Part shown: positions 26,439 through 34,482 of the stretch, in pieces
How positions within the stretch are numbered: position 1 is the stretch's first letter
Layout of the letters: each line of letters starts with the position of its first letter
NCBI GenBank assembly: GCA_934645175.1
Contig: CAKUDE010000017.1
Span: 1 to 43,291 of the forward strand
Origin: an uncultured Oscillospiraceae bacterium
GTDB lineage: Bacteria; Bacillota; Clostridia; Oscillospirales; Oscillospiraceae
DNA length: 43,291 nt
Direction of reading: 5' to 3'
Made by a program: the position numbers and the translations under genes
Notes under the pieces: model-generated
Databases searched by the model: none
Told to the model about the DNA's origin: nothing
What the model saw: only the letters and a program-made list of their open reading frames with translations

Positions 26439-27851
26439 TTACTCCGTTTCTGTCTGTTTGCCGGTCAGGCTCCATGTTGTGCAGCCCGTAATCTCCACAT
26501 CGATAAACCGTCCGATCAAGCCGTCGTCCCCCGCAAGGCGCACCAGACGGCCGCCGTCGGTACGGGCGGTAAGAAGCTCGCCCTCGCGCCCGTCAACCAG
26601 AACACGCATCGTTCTGCCGACATACTCGCGGTGTTTCTCCTCCGAAATACGGTTTTGCATGGCAAGCAGGCGGTCAAAGCGACGGTTTTTCTCCGCCTTT
26701 GGCGTCGGATCGTCCATTTTCGCCGCCGGCGTACCGGGCCGCGGGGAGAAAATAAACGTAAACAGCGCGTCATAGCGCACGCGCTCAATCAGGCGCAGCG
26801 TGTCTTCAAATTCCTCCTCCGTCTCGCCGGGGAAGCCGACAATGACGTCGCTTGTCAGCACAAGCTCCGGCATGAGCGAACGGCCGTAATCGACGAGCGA
26901 AAGATATTGCGCACTGTCGTAATGGCGGTTCATGGCCGCAAGCACCCGGTCGTTGCCCGACTGAAAGGGCAGGTGGAACTGCTTGCAGATCTTCGGGTAT
27001 TTTGCAATGGTATCAAAGAGTTTACGGCTGGCATCCTTTGGATGGGAGGTCATAAAGCGCAGGCGGAATTCGCCCGGCAGCTCGGCAATCTGTGCCATCA
27101 GGTCGGCAAAATCGACGCCGATGCCAAGGTCCTTGCCGTAGGAGTTGACATTCTGACCGAGCAGCGTAATCTCCTTATACCCCGCCTCGATCAGCTCGCG
27201 GCATTCCTTCAGCACGTCCTCCGGCCTGCGGCTGCGCTCACGTCCGCGCACATAGGGCACAATGCAGTAAGAGCAGAAATTGTTGCAGCCGTACATGACC
27301 GAAACCCACGCCTTAAGCGGATTCGTGCGGGCGACGGGGATATCCTCGGCAATGGAGCCGGCGCTGTCCTCCGTGGCAAAAACGCGTTTTCCGGTGGTGA
27401 GCACCTGCAGAAGCAGCTCCGGGAAACGCCACAGGTGATGTGTGGAGAACACGCCGTCCACATGGGTATAGCTCTTTTTCACCTTCTCGGCGACTTCGCG
27501 CTGTCCGGCCATACATCCGCACAGGAAAATCTTCTGGCGCGGATGGCGGCGTTTGGTGTGGACAAGCGCCCCGAGATTGCCGAACACACGCTGCTCGGCA
27601 TGCTCACGGATGGCGCAGGTGTTGAAAACGACCACATCCGCGCCCTCCTCGGAGTCGGCGAAGCCGTAGCCCGACGCCTGAAGCATTCCGCGGATGCGTT
27701 CGGAATCCGCCTCGTTCTGCTGGCAGCCATAGGTGTCCACATAGGCAAGCGGGACAATACCCTGCGCCTGCCAGTAATCCTGAATTTCCGCGCAGATGGC
27801 CGCCTGCCTTTGCAGCGCCTCGGGCGCGATCACGGTTGTTTTCATCGTCAA
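26439..27851 (-). CDS. miaB: tRNA-2-methylthio-N6-dimethylallyladenosine synthase MiaB
   Basis: Radical SAM methylthiotransferase that converts i6A37 to ms2i6A37 in tRNA. It has the N-terminal UPF0004 cysteines (T-Y-G-C, N-T-C-A, L-C-G-C) for the auxiliary cluster, the radical SAM C-N-N-F-C-S-Y-C motif, and a C-terminal TRAM domain. Two starts are possible. An ATG at 27845 would have its ribosome binding site 15 bases away, whereas the TTG at 27851 has GGAGG at nine bases, so I take the TTG. About 470 residues. It heads the miaB-mutS-CPBP-mutL-miaA-hfq block and acts just after MiaA in the same pathway. Confidence 0.95.
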   Translation of the reverse strand: MTMKTTVIAPEALQRQAAICAEIQDYWQAQGIVPLAYVDTYGCQQNEADSERIRGMLQASGYGFADSEEGADVVVFNTCAIREHAEQRVFGNLGALVHTKRRHPRQKIFLCGCMAGQREVAEKVKKSYTHVDGVFSTHHLWRFPELLLQVLTTGKRVFATEDSAGSIAEDIPVARTNPLKAWVSVMYGCNNFCSYCIVPYVRGRERSRRPEDVLKECRELIEAGYKEITLLGQNVNSYGKDLGIGVDFADLMAQIAELPGEFRLRFMTSHPKDASRKLFDTIAKYPKICKQFHLPFQSGNDRVLAAMNRHYDSAQYLSLVDYGRSLMPELVLTSDVIVGFPGETEEEFEDTLRLIERVRYDALFTFIFSPRPGTPAAKMDDPTPKAEKNRRFDRLLAMQNRISEEKHREYVGRTMRVLVDGREGELLTARTDGGRLVRLAGDDGLIGRFIDVEITGCTTWSLTGKQTETE

Positions 27852-27888
27852 GGGAGTTCTCCTCCGAAAGCTCAAGTTTTATTCGTTT

Positions 27889-27917
27889 ATTTTAGCATTT
27901 TTTTGTGAACAATGCAA
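27889..27917 (-). promoter_or_regulatory. SigA-type promoter of miaB
   Basis: On the minus strand: TTGCAT (27912-27917), 17 bp, TAAAAT (27889-27894), with an extended TG. Probably the main promoter of the miaB-to-hfq block. Confidence 0.75.
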
Positions 27918-27946
27918 GTGCGGCGGACACACGTTTTTCAAAAGCC

Positions 27947-27975
27947 TTGCATTTTTCCGCGGAGCGCGTTACAAT
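27947..27975 (+). promoter_or_regulatory. SigA-type promoter of the M20 amidohydrolase gene
   Basis: TTGCAT (27947-27952), 17 bp, TACAAT (27970-27975), divergent from and 29 bases away from the miaB promoter. Confidence 0.75.
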
Positions 27976-28008
27976 AAAAAGGTAATTTCCCCGAAAGGAG
28001 GGCTTGCC

Positions 28009-29067
28009 GTGCTTTCCGTATTCCGCCGTGCGCTGCACCGCATCCCCGAGCTGGACTGGGCGCTGCCCGAAACCTCCGCCTATCTGCGCAGCGTGCTCGC
28101 ACCGCTGGACTGCCATGTGTTTTCCCCTGTCGGCGACGCCGTCTGCGCCTATTTTGACTTCGGCCGAAGCGAAACGGTCGCCTTCCGCAGCGATATGGAC
28201 GCCCTGCCGATCACCGAACGCACAAATCTGCCCTTTGCCTCGGAACACCCCGGCAAAATGCACGCCTGCGGACACGACGGCCATATGGCTATCCTGCTCG
28301 GCCTTGCCGAAGCCTTGGGAAACGGGCGTGTTACACCGCATCGCAATGTGCTCCTGATCTTCCAGCCCGCCGAGGAGACGACCGGCGGCGCAGCCGCGAT
28401 CTGCCGAACGGGAGTTCTGGAGCAATACGGCGCGACGCGCGTTTACGGTCTGCATCTGTGGCCGGAGCTGGAAAAAGGACACATCGCCGCCTGCGCGGGC
28501 GGCATGATGGCCCGTTCAAGCGAGCTGACTGCAGAAGTCGGCGGAAAAAGCGTCCATCTTGCACGCTGGCAAACCGGGTGCGACGCACTGGAGGCTGCCG
28601 CACGCTTCCTGACGCAGGCTTATGCGCTGGCCGAAGGACTTCCCTGCGTACTGCGCTTCGGCAAAATGACCGCCGGCGCCGCCCGCAACGCGCTGGCGGA
28701 TGCCGCGCATATGGAAGGCTCGCTGCGCTGCCTGGACGACCGTCTGTTCCTGCTGCTGAAGGAGCGGCTTGCCGCGCTGGCCGAAGCCGTAAGCGGCGAG
28801 ACCGGCTGTCCGATCCGCCTGAGCTACAGCACCGGTTACCCGCCCGTAACGAACGACGCGGCGCTTCTGGAAGAAGCGCGGGCGCTTCTGCCCGTCGAAC
28901 CGGCGGAGCCCTGCTTCCTGACGGACGATTTTTCCGAGTACCAGCTGCGCGTACCCGGCGTGTACTTCCGGCTCGGCACGGGCGGCGCACCTCTGCACAG
29001 CCCGCAGTTTGACTTCGATGAAGCCGTTTTGGAGAAAGGGCTCGCCCTGTTCTCCGCCCTTGCATAA
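28009..29067 (+). CDS. M20 family amidohydrolase/metallopeptidase
   Basis: Zinc hydrolase of about 352 residues of the amino-acyl amide hydrolase (hippurate hydrolase-like) branch of M20. Metal-binding elements are all present: H-R-I-P-E-L near the N-terminus, A-C-G-H-D-G-H, P-A-E-E, the Y-G-L-H-L segment, and L-H-S-P-Q-F near the C-terminus. The start is GTG 28009, eight bases after GGAGG; the open frame upstream to 27796 runs back through the miaB control region and is not coding. The protein is somewhat shorter than typical homologues of about 390 residues, mainly in the dimerisation domain. Co-transcribed with the DUF3810 gene, which starts 10 bases later. Confidence 0.9.
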   Translation: MLSVFRRALHRIPELDWALPETSAYLRSVLAPLDCHVFSPVGDAVCAYFDFGRSETVAFRSDMDALPITERTNLPFASEHPGKMHACGHDGHMAILLGLAEALGNGRVTPHRNVLLIFQPAEETTGGAAAICRTGVLEQYGATRVYGLHLWPELEKGHIAACAGGMMARSSELTAEVGGKSVHLARWQTGCDALEAAARFLTQAYALAEGLPCVLRFGKMTAGAARNALADAAHMEGSLRCLDDRLFLLLKERLAALAEAVSGETGCPIRLSYSTGYPPVTNDAALLEEARALLPVEPAEPCFLTDDFSEYQLRVPGVYFRLGTGGAPLHSPQFDFDEAVLEKGLALFSALA

Positions 29068-29077
29068 GGAGAATGCC

Positions 29078-30145
29078 ATGAAATGTTCCATCCGTCGTCT
29101 GTTTTCCTCGGCGGCGCTCGCCGTCCTGACCGTACTGCTCGTTCTGGTGGCGAAGCTCTGCAATTCCGCCTTTTTCGCGGTCTATCCAAAGGTCTCCCGC
29201 GCGCTCATCGGCGTTTTGGCGGAGATCACCTCCGTCGTGCCCTTCGCCGTGTGGGAGCTGGTTGCCGCCGGTTTGATCCTGTGGTTTTTCGTTTCCCTGT
29301 TCCTGGCGGTATTCCGCGGCCGCATCGTCAAATGGCTGACCGGCGTGCTGCTGGCGGCAATGATCGCCGCATTCTGGTTTGTCAGCGTATGGGGGCTGAA
29401 CTATTTCGCCCCGAAAATGAACGAGCGTCTCGGCCTGAGCGACACGCAATATGACGTCAAGCAGCTTCGCGAGGTAACGGAATACTTCCGCGACCGCGCC
29501 AATGAAACGGCCGAAACGGTCGAACGCGACGAAAACGGCGTCATGCTTGCCGGTGACTTTGACGAGCTCGCCGTCCGTGCCGGCGACGGCTACCGCACCC
29601 TTGCCGAAGATATGGAATGCTTTGACGGCTCGACTGCGCGCGTCAAACGTCTGCTGACGAGCAAGCTGCTCGGAAAAACCGGTACAAGCGGCATCTTCCT
29701 CGCCTTTACGGGAGAAAGCGGCATCTGCTCGACAACGTTCTCCGCCTCCGTACCCTATACGATGTGCCACGAGATCGGCCACCGCATGGCCTTCGCCCGC
29801 GAGGACGAAGCAAATTTCGCAGCGTTTCTGGCCTGTATGGAAAACGGCCGCGACGATTTCGTCTATTCCGGCTATTATTCCGCCTATATCTACTGCATCA
29901 ACGCCCTGAACCGTGCCGATCCGAATGCCGCGGCAGAGGTCTCCAGGGGAGTCGGTAAGCTGCTGCGTGCAGATCTGTCGGCCGCCACGGCGCATTACAG
30001 GACCGTGGAGGATGAAACGGCCGTAAAGATTCAGACAAAGGTTTACGAAAACTATCTCAAGACTTTTGAGGTAAAAAGCGGCGTACAATCCTACGGCGAG
30101 GTTGTCGATTTGCTTGCCCTATGGTATTTTGAGCGGATCCGATAA
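29078..30145 (+). CDS. DUF3810 family membrane protein with HExxH motif
   Basis: Protein of 355 residues with three N-terminal membrane helices (about 10-32, 55-80 and 84-106) followed by a large soluble domain. That domain contains H-E-I-G-H at residues 231-235 and an acidic R-E-D-E-A-N-F stretch about ten residues later, the gluzincin pattern of a zinc metallopeptidase. It matches the DUF3810 family, whose substrates are not known. ATG 29078 has AAGGAG six bases upstream. The pairing with an M20 amidohydrolase suggests peptide processing or recycling, but that is inference. Confidence 0.82.
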   Translation: MKCSIRRLFSSAALAVLTVLLVLVAKLCNSAFFAVYPKVSRALIGVLAEITSVVPFAVWELVAAGLILWFFVSLFLAVFRGRIVKWLTGVLLAAMIAAFWFVSVWGLNYFAPKMNERLGLSDTQYDVKQLREVTEYFRDRANETAETVERDENGVMLAGDFDELAVRAGDGYRTLAEDMECFDGSTARVKRLLTSKLLGKTGTSGIFLAFTGESGICSTTFSASVPYTMCHEIGHRMAFAREDEANFAAFLACMENGRDDFVYSGYYSAYIYCINALNRADPNAAAEVSRGVGKLLRADLSAATAHYRTVEDETAVKIQTKVYENYLKTFEVKSGVQSYGEVVDLLALWYFERIR

Positions 30146-30205
30146 ACGCCCGGCAACCCGCAAGCACGGTTGCATCGCCTTCGCGGCACGCCGACGACTC
30201 TTTCG

Positions 30206-30235
30206 ACAAAAATCGCTTCCCCTGACGGGGAAGCG
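30206..30235. terminator. Terminator between the DUF3810 gene and the L,D-transpeptidase gene
   Basis: A perfect 9-bp stem (30214-30222 with 30227-30235) with a TGAC loop. On the minus strand it is followed by a run of five T residues (30208-30212), so it serves best as the end of the L,D-transpeptidase transcript. Confidence 0.8.
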
Positions 30236-30244
30236 CTTTCGGTT

Positions 30245-31048
30245 TCAGTTGGTCTTATTCCAGGGATTGTCGGGATCAGGGTCGGTGGGATCCCAACCGC
30301 GGCATTCCTCGTTGTCCGAGATCTTCGGCGCCTCGGGCTTGCCGAGCGGGCCGGGCACTTCGGAGTTATAGAACTCAACACCGGCAATCTCGTCGCGGTG
30401 ATCGTAAATCCACTTTGCGTCAACGACCTGGAGACGAATGCAGCCCATGGAGGCGGCGGTGCCGAGCTTGTCAAATTCCCAGTACTCCAGAGTAGAGGGG
30501 TCAACGGAGACGATGTAGCCCTGAGAATCGCGAATCGGGGTGGTATAGGGCACGGAGTGGAACAGAATATTTCCCGTGATTTGCGTGACATAATAGCCGT
30601 ACACGTCGCCGAACAGGCCGAGGCCCTTCCACTTGTATTTCAGCGTATAGGTGCCGGACTGCGGGGTAGCGGTGCCGGTAGAGCAGATCATGGCCTTATA
30701 CGGGGTCGTATAGCAGCCGTCCTCCCCTTTGGTGTAAACCGTCACGGTGTTGCACTGGTTATTGACCTTAATGAAATAGGGCTTGCCCTCCTCCACCTCC
30801 GGGCCGGTGATGGGCTCGGTCGGCACGGGCGTGGGCTCCGGCGTGGGTTCCTCGGTCGGCGTCTCGGTGGGCGCCTCGGTCGGTTCCGCCGTCGGCTCGG
30901 ACACAGGCGCGGTCGTCGGCTCCGCCGTCGGTTCGGAGGAGGCGGTGGGCGTGGAGGTGCTCGGGGTGGTGGGGGTATCCGTTACGGCACAGCTCACAAT
31001 GACAAACAGTACCGCCAGCAGCAGAACTGCACAGAGAATTCGTTTCAT
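30245..31048 (-). CDS. L,D-transpeptidase (YkuD domain) lipoprotein
   Basis: Secreted protein of 267 residues. The first 20 residues form a lipoprotein signal with I-V-S-C, so Cys20 should be lipidated. Residues 21-85 are a low-complexity linker of repeated P-T and E-P-T units, suited to spanning the wall. The C-terminal YkuD domain has H-S-V-P-Y and the catalytic cysteine in S-M-G-C-I-R-L. The usual S-H-G-C is altered, with Met for the motif histidine. It should form 3-3 peptidoglycan cross-links or modify wall stems if active. ATG 31048 follows AAAGGAG by five bases. It lies 20 nt after typA with no terminator between. Confidence 0.88.
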   Translation of the reverse strand: MKRILCAVLLLAVLFVIVSCAVTDTPTTPSTSTPTASSEPTAEPTTAPVSEPTAEPTEAPTETPTEEPTPEPTPVPTEPITGPEVEEGKPYFIKVNNQCNTVTVYTKGEDGCYTTPYKAMICSTGTATPQSGTYTLKYKWKGLGLFGDVYGYYVTQITGNILFHSVPYTTPIRDSQGYIVSVDPSTLEYWEFDKLGTAASMGCIRLQVVDAKWIYDHRDEIAGVEFYNSEVPGPLGKPEAPKISDNEECRGWDPTDPDPDNPWNKTN

Positions 31049-31068
31049 TTTGGCTCCTTTCCGGTTAC

Positions 31069-32898
31069 TCAGCCGTTGTTGCGGGTCTTCATAAGCTGGC
31101 GCATTCTCGCGGAATGATCCAGCTCGCGCTTGCGGATGCGCAGCGTTTTCGGCGTAACCTCAAGCAGCTCGTCGTCGGCAAGGAACTCCAGACACTGTTC
31201 CAGCGACATCACGCGCGGTGTGGTCAGGCGCAGCGCTTCATCCGAGCCGGAGGCGCGCATATTGGTAAGCTGCTTCTTTTTGCAGACGTTGACGGTCATA
31301 TCCTCGTTGCGTGAGCAGACGCCGACAACCATACCCGCATAAACGTCCGTGCCCGGGTCGATGAACAGTGCGCCGCGCTCCTGCGCGTTGAACAGGCCGT
31401 AGGTACAGGCCTCTCCGGTTTCAAAGGCAATGAGCGAGCCGGTCTTGCGGCGCTCGATCTCGCCCTTCATGGGTGCGTAGGAATCCAGCACGGAGGACAT
31501 AATGCCCTCGCCGCGCGTATCGGTCAAAAACTCGTTGCGGTAACCGAACAGGCCGCGCGACGGCACAAGAAATTCCAGACGGTAGCGACTGCCGACCGGC
31601 GTCATGGACACCAGATCGCCCTTGCGGCGGCCAAGCTTTTCGATGACGCTGCCCGTAGCGCTCTCCGGAACGTCCGCAACCATGCGCTCGATCGGCTCGC
31701 AGACCTTGCCGTCGATGACCTTGGTCAGGACGTGCGGCGTTCCGACCTGGAACTCATAGCCCTCGCGGCGCATCGTCTCAATCAGAATCGACAGATGCAT
31801 CTCGCCGCGGCCTGCAACGTTGAAGCTGTCCGTCCCCTGTTCGGTAACGTGCAGAGAAACATCCTTGAGCAGCTCTTTTTGCAGACGGTCGCGCAGATTG
31901 CGGGAAGTAACGTATTTGCCCTCACGGCCGGCAAAGGGCGAATCGTTGACCGAGAAGGTCATTTCGATGGTCGGGTCGGAAATCTTCACAAAGGGCAGCG
32001 GCTCGGGCTTATCCGGCGCACAGATCGTGCGGCCGATGGTGATGTCGGCCATGCCGGAGAACGCAACGATTTCGCCCGCCGAGGCGCTCGTTACAGGCTT
32101 ACGCGCCAGGCCGTCGAACTCGTACAGCGCAACGACCTTGCCCCTGGCAAAATGCTCCGGGTCGTGATAATCGCAAACGATCACGTCCTGATTCTGCTGC
32201 ACCGTGCCGCGTTCAATACGGCCGATGCCGATGCGGCCGACATATTCATTGTAGTCGATGGACGAAACAAGCATCTGAAGCGGCGCGTTGACGTCGCCCG
32301 TCGGCGCGGGAATATAATCGACGATGGTACGGAACAGCGGGTCGAGGTTTACGCCCGCCTCATGGGGGCTGTATGCGGCGATACCCTGCCGTGCGGAGCA
32401 GAAGAGCGTGGGAGAATCGAACTGCTCCTCGGTGGCGTTGAGGTCGAGCAGCAGCTCCAGAACCTCCTCAACGACCTCCTCAACGCGGGCGTCAAGCCGG
32501 TCGATCTTATTGATGGCAACGATAACCTTATGCCCCAGCTCCAACGCCTTCTGCAGCACGAAGCGTGTCTGCGGCATCGGCCCCTCGGCAGCATCGACCA
32601 GCAGGATAACACCGTTGACCATCTTCAAAATCCGCTCAACCTCGCCGCCGAAATCGGCGTGGCCCGGCGTATCGACGATGTTGATCTTCGTACCCTTATA
32701 ATTGACTGCGGTATTTTTTGCCAGAATGGTGATGCCGCGCTCGCGCTCAAGGTCGCCGGAATCCATCACGCGGTCAACGACCGTCTGATTCTCCCGGTAA
32801 GTACCGCACTGCTTGAGCATCTCGTCGACCAGCGTGGTCTTGCCATGGTCAACGTGGGCAATGATGGCAATATTCCGAATATTTTTCTGTTCAGCCAT
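31069..32898 (-). CDS. typA: Translational GTPase TypA/BipA
   Basis: Ribosome-associated GTPase of 609 residues linked to ribosome assembly and stress responses. The EF-G-like G domain has A-H-V-D-H-G-K-T-T, the D-T-P-G-H G3 motif and N-K-I-D. Domains II, III and V follow, and the BipA-specific C-terminal domain is present. ATG 32898; the ribosome binding site is only moderate (AAAGGA about 11 bases away). A promoter lies 43 bases upstream. The L,D-transpeptidase gene follows in the same transcript. Confidence 0.96.
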   Translation of the reverse strand: MAEQKNIRNIAIIAHVDHGKTTLVDEMLKQCGTYRENQTVVDRVMDSGDLERERGITILAKNTAVNYKGTKINIVDTPGHADFGGEVERILKMVNGVILLVDAAEGPMPQTRFVLQKALELGHKVIVAINKIDRLDARVEEVVEEVLELLLDLNATEEQFDSPTLFCSARQGIAAYSPHEAGVNLDPLFRTIVDYIPAPTGDVNAPLQMLVSSIDYNEYVGRIGIGRIERGTVQQNQDVIVCDYHDPEHFARGKVVALYEFDGLARKPVTSASAGEIVAFSGMADITIGRTICAPDKPEPLPFVKISDPTIEMTFSVNDSPFAGREGKYVTSRNLRDRLQKELLKDVSLHVTEQGTDSFNVAGRGEMHLSILIETMRREGYEFQVGTPHVLTKVIDGKVCEPIERMVADVPESATGSVIEKLGRRKGDLVSMTPVGSRYRLEFLVPSRGLFGYRNEFLTDTRGEGIMSSVLDSYAPMKGEIERRKTGSLIAFETGEACTYGLFNAQERGALFIDPGTDVYAGMVVGVCSRNEDMTVNVCKKKQLTNMRASGSDEALRLTTPRVMSLEQCLEFLADDELLEVTPKTLRIRKRELDHSARMRQLMKTRNNG

Positions 32899-32940
32899 TG
32901 GAAAACCAATCCTTTTCGCTATAATGATTCACAAATTGAC

Positions 32941-32969
32941 AGTATATCACAGTCCGGAACGAAGCGCAA
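32941..32969 (-). promoter_or_regulatory. SigA-type promoter of typA
   Basis: On the minus strand: TTGCGC (32964-32969), 17 bp, TATACT (32941-32946), with an extended TG. Confidence 0.75.
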
Positions 32970-32993
32970 GATTTTTTTCTCGTCGGCACGCAT

Positions 32994-33419
32994 TTATTCC
33001 AGGCTGCCTTCGCCGCCCATCAGGCGGGTCATCTCCTCGATGCGTTCGATCGGGAACGGCGGCTCGCAAAGCGGCTTGAGCGCGATGCTCATGAGCTTCA
33101 TGGGATTGTCGTCCGCAGCAACGCGGTTGGAGCACAGCTCGCCGCAGCGTCTGCACCGGTGAATGATCGCCCACTCGCCGCCCTTGCGCACCCAGACGGC
33201 GATCGGCTCCATAATACCGCCGCAGTCGGATTCGCGGTCGCCCGGCTCAACATCGATATGCAGGCTGCTCAGGCAGTTGTTGCAATGGTTGCGGTGCTCA
33301 CTTCCGGCATCCTCCGGTACGACGGTGCGGCCGCAAACCTTGCAGGTAAAGCTGTCCGTACACGGATGGGTCTTGTAGTACCCCTTTTCAAATTGCTTGC
33401 GCTTATTCTCTCGGTTCAT
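32994..33419 (-). CDS. RNHCP domain protein (zinc-binding)
   Basis: Small protein of about 141 residues named for its R-N-H-C-x-x-C core, here E-H-R-N-H-C-N-N-C-L. It carries paired Cys-x2-Cys knuckles (C-K-V-C and C-R-R-C) that should bind zinc. The function of the family is unknown. A consensus promoter at 33472-33500 would start transcription near 33465, which excludes the longer frame beginning at 33518. The start is therefore ATG 33419 or possibly ATG 33440, both with weak ribosome binding sites. It stands alone between the isc terminator and typA. Confidence 0.82.
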   Translation of the reverse strand: MNRENKRKQFEKGYYKTHPCTDSFTCKVCGRTVVPEDAGSEHRNHCNNCLSSLHIDVEPGDRESDCGGIMEPIAVWVRKGGEWAIIHRCRRCGELCSNRVAADDNPMKLMSIALKPLCEPPFPIERIEEMTRLMGGEGSLE

Positions 33420-33471
33420 ATTCTTTTCCCCGAATCGCATTGATTTCCGCCGCGCGGAGCGATTCTTTTTC

Positions 33472-33500
33472 ATCATACCCTTCGCAGGCGCTCTTGTCAA
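33472..33500 (-). promoter_or_regulatory. Consensus promoter of the RNHCP gene
   Basis: On the minus strand: TTGACA (33495-33500), 17 bp, TATGAT (33472-33477). Confidence 0.8.
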
Positions 33501-33519
33501 GGATTTCGGCTTCGCCATA

Positions 33520-33572
33520 CAAAAAATAAACCGGCTTGCCCAAAAGCTCTTTCAAGCCTTTGGGCAAGCCGG
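33520..33572 (-). terminator. Terminator of the nifS-iscU-iscR operon
   Basis: CCGGCTTGCCCAAA (33531-33544) pairs perfectly with 33559-33572. On the minus strand a T-rich tract with six consecutive T residues (33521-33526) follows. Confidence 0.88.
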
Positions 33573-33608
33573 CTGTAAAGCCGTGAGCCGATGTTCGGAA
33601 GGCGTGTA

Positions 33609-34028
33609 TCACTCGCCGGCAAGCGGCTTGCGCATCAGATCGGAAAGCATCACGCCGTCCAGATATTGATTCACAACGTCGTTCAGCCCCGACCACAGCG
33701 CGCGCGTGCGGCAATTCTCCGCCATCGCACAGGCCTGCGCTTCCCTACCGACGCAGGAGACGGTGGTAAAGTCCCCTTCGGTCATCCGAATAATCTCACC
33801 AACGCAGCACTCCTCGGGTGGGCGCGTCAGGCGATAGCCGCCGCCCTTACCGTGGACGCCGACGATCATGCCGCCCTTGGTCAGCGCGGGAAGTATCCGT
33901 TCGAGGTATTTCAGCGAGATCCCTTGTCGCACCGCGACATCGCGCATAGGCGTATAACCGAACGCATAATGCTCGGCCAGGTCGATCATCACACGCAGTG
34001 CATAGCGACCTCTGGTGGAAACGGTCAT
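33609..34028 (-). CDS. iscR: Rrf2-family Fe-S regulator, IscR-like
   Basis: Transcriptional regulator of 139 residues with an N-terminal winged helix (S-T-R-G-R-Y-A-L through K-G-G-G-Y-R-L). Three cysteines at residues 92, 100 and 106 match the cluster-binding set of IscR-type proteins. ATG 34028 has GAGGGG nine bases upstream, overlapping the end of iscU. Being the last gene of the operon it could close a feedback loop: when Fe-S clusters are plentiful, cluster-bound IscR represses nifS-iscU-iscR. A palindrome at the operon promoter is the likely operator. Confidence 0.9.
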   Translation of the reverse strand: MTVSTRGRYALRVMIDLAEHYAFGYTPMRDVAVRQGISLKYLERILPALTKGGMIVGVHGKGGGYRLTRPPEECCVGEIIRMTEGDFTTVSCVGREAQACAMAENCRTRALWSGLNDVVNQYLDGVMLSDLMRKPLAGE

Positions 34029-34034
34029 ATGCGC

Positions 34035-34472
34035 TTACCCCTCGCTGGCACAGTGCCCACAGCTCTCGCAGGCGGGGAATTTTGTATGGTCATAAGCAAT
34101 GCCGTGGCGATCATAGTAATCCTTGATCGCCAGCTTGATGGCCTCCTCGGCAAGCACCGAGCAGTGGATCTTATGCGCGGGCAGACCGTCCAATGCTTCA
34201 ACAACAGCCTTATTCGTCACGGCCAGCGCCTCGCTGACGGGCACTCCCTTGATCATCTCCGTCGCCATGGAGCTGGAAGCAATCGCGCTGCCGCAGCCGA
34301 AGGTCTCAAATTTCGCATCGGTAATGATGTCGTTGTCGATCTTCAGATAAATCTTCATAATGTCGCCGCACTTGGCATTGCCAACCTCGCCGACACCGTC
34401 CGCATTTTCAATCACGCCGACATTGCGCGGATTGCGGAAATGATCCATCACCTTTTCGCTGTAAAGTGCCAT
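34035..34472 (-). CDS. iscU: Fe-S cluster assembly scaffold IscU/NifU-like
   Basis: Scaffold of 145 residues on which [2Fe-2S] and [4Fe-4S] clusters are built. Conserved ligands are Cys35 in N-A-K-C-G-D, Cys60 in F-G-C-G-S-A, and His103/Cys104 in I-H-C-S. The C-terminal tail ends C-E-S-C-G-H-C, three extra cysteines (135, 138, 141). ATG 34472 follows GTGAGG by eight bases, ten bases after the nifS stop codon. It receives sulfur from the NifS/IscS product encoded just upstream. Confidence 0.95.
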   Translation of the reverse strand: MALYSEKVMDHFRNPRNVGVIENADGVGEVGNAKCGDIMKIYLKIDNDIITDAKFETFGCGSAIASSSMATEMIKGVPVSEALAVTNKAVVEALDGLPAHKIHCSVLAEEAIKLAIKDYYDRHGIAYDHTKFPACESCGHCASEG

Positions 34473-34482
34473 ATTTACTACC

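Noticed and set aside
26631..27908. A 425-codon open frame on the plus strand opposite miaB
   Set aside because: It is antisense to the MiaB radical SAM and TRAM regions, and its end runs through the divergent promoters.
30783..31000. Low-complexity TCGG-rich repeats
   Set aside because: They encode the Pro/Thr/Glu linker of the L,D-transpeptidase and need no separate element.
33420..33518. N-terminal extension of the RNHCP protein to the ATG at 33518
   Set aside because: That ATG lies upstream of a consensus promoter, so it would not be on the transcript.
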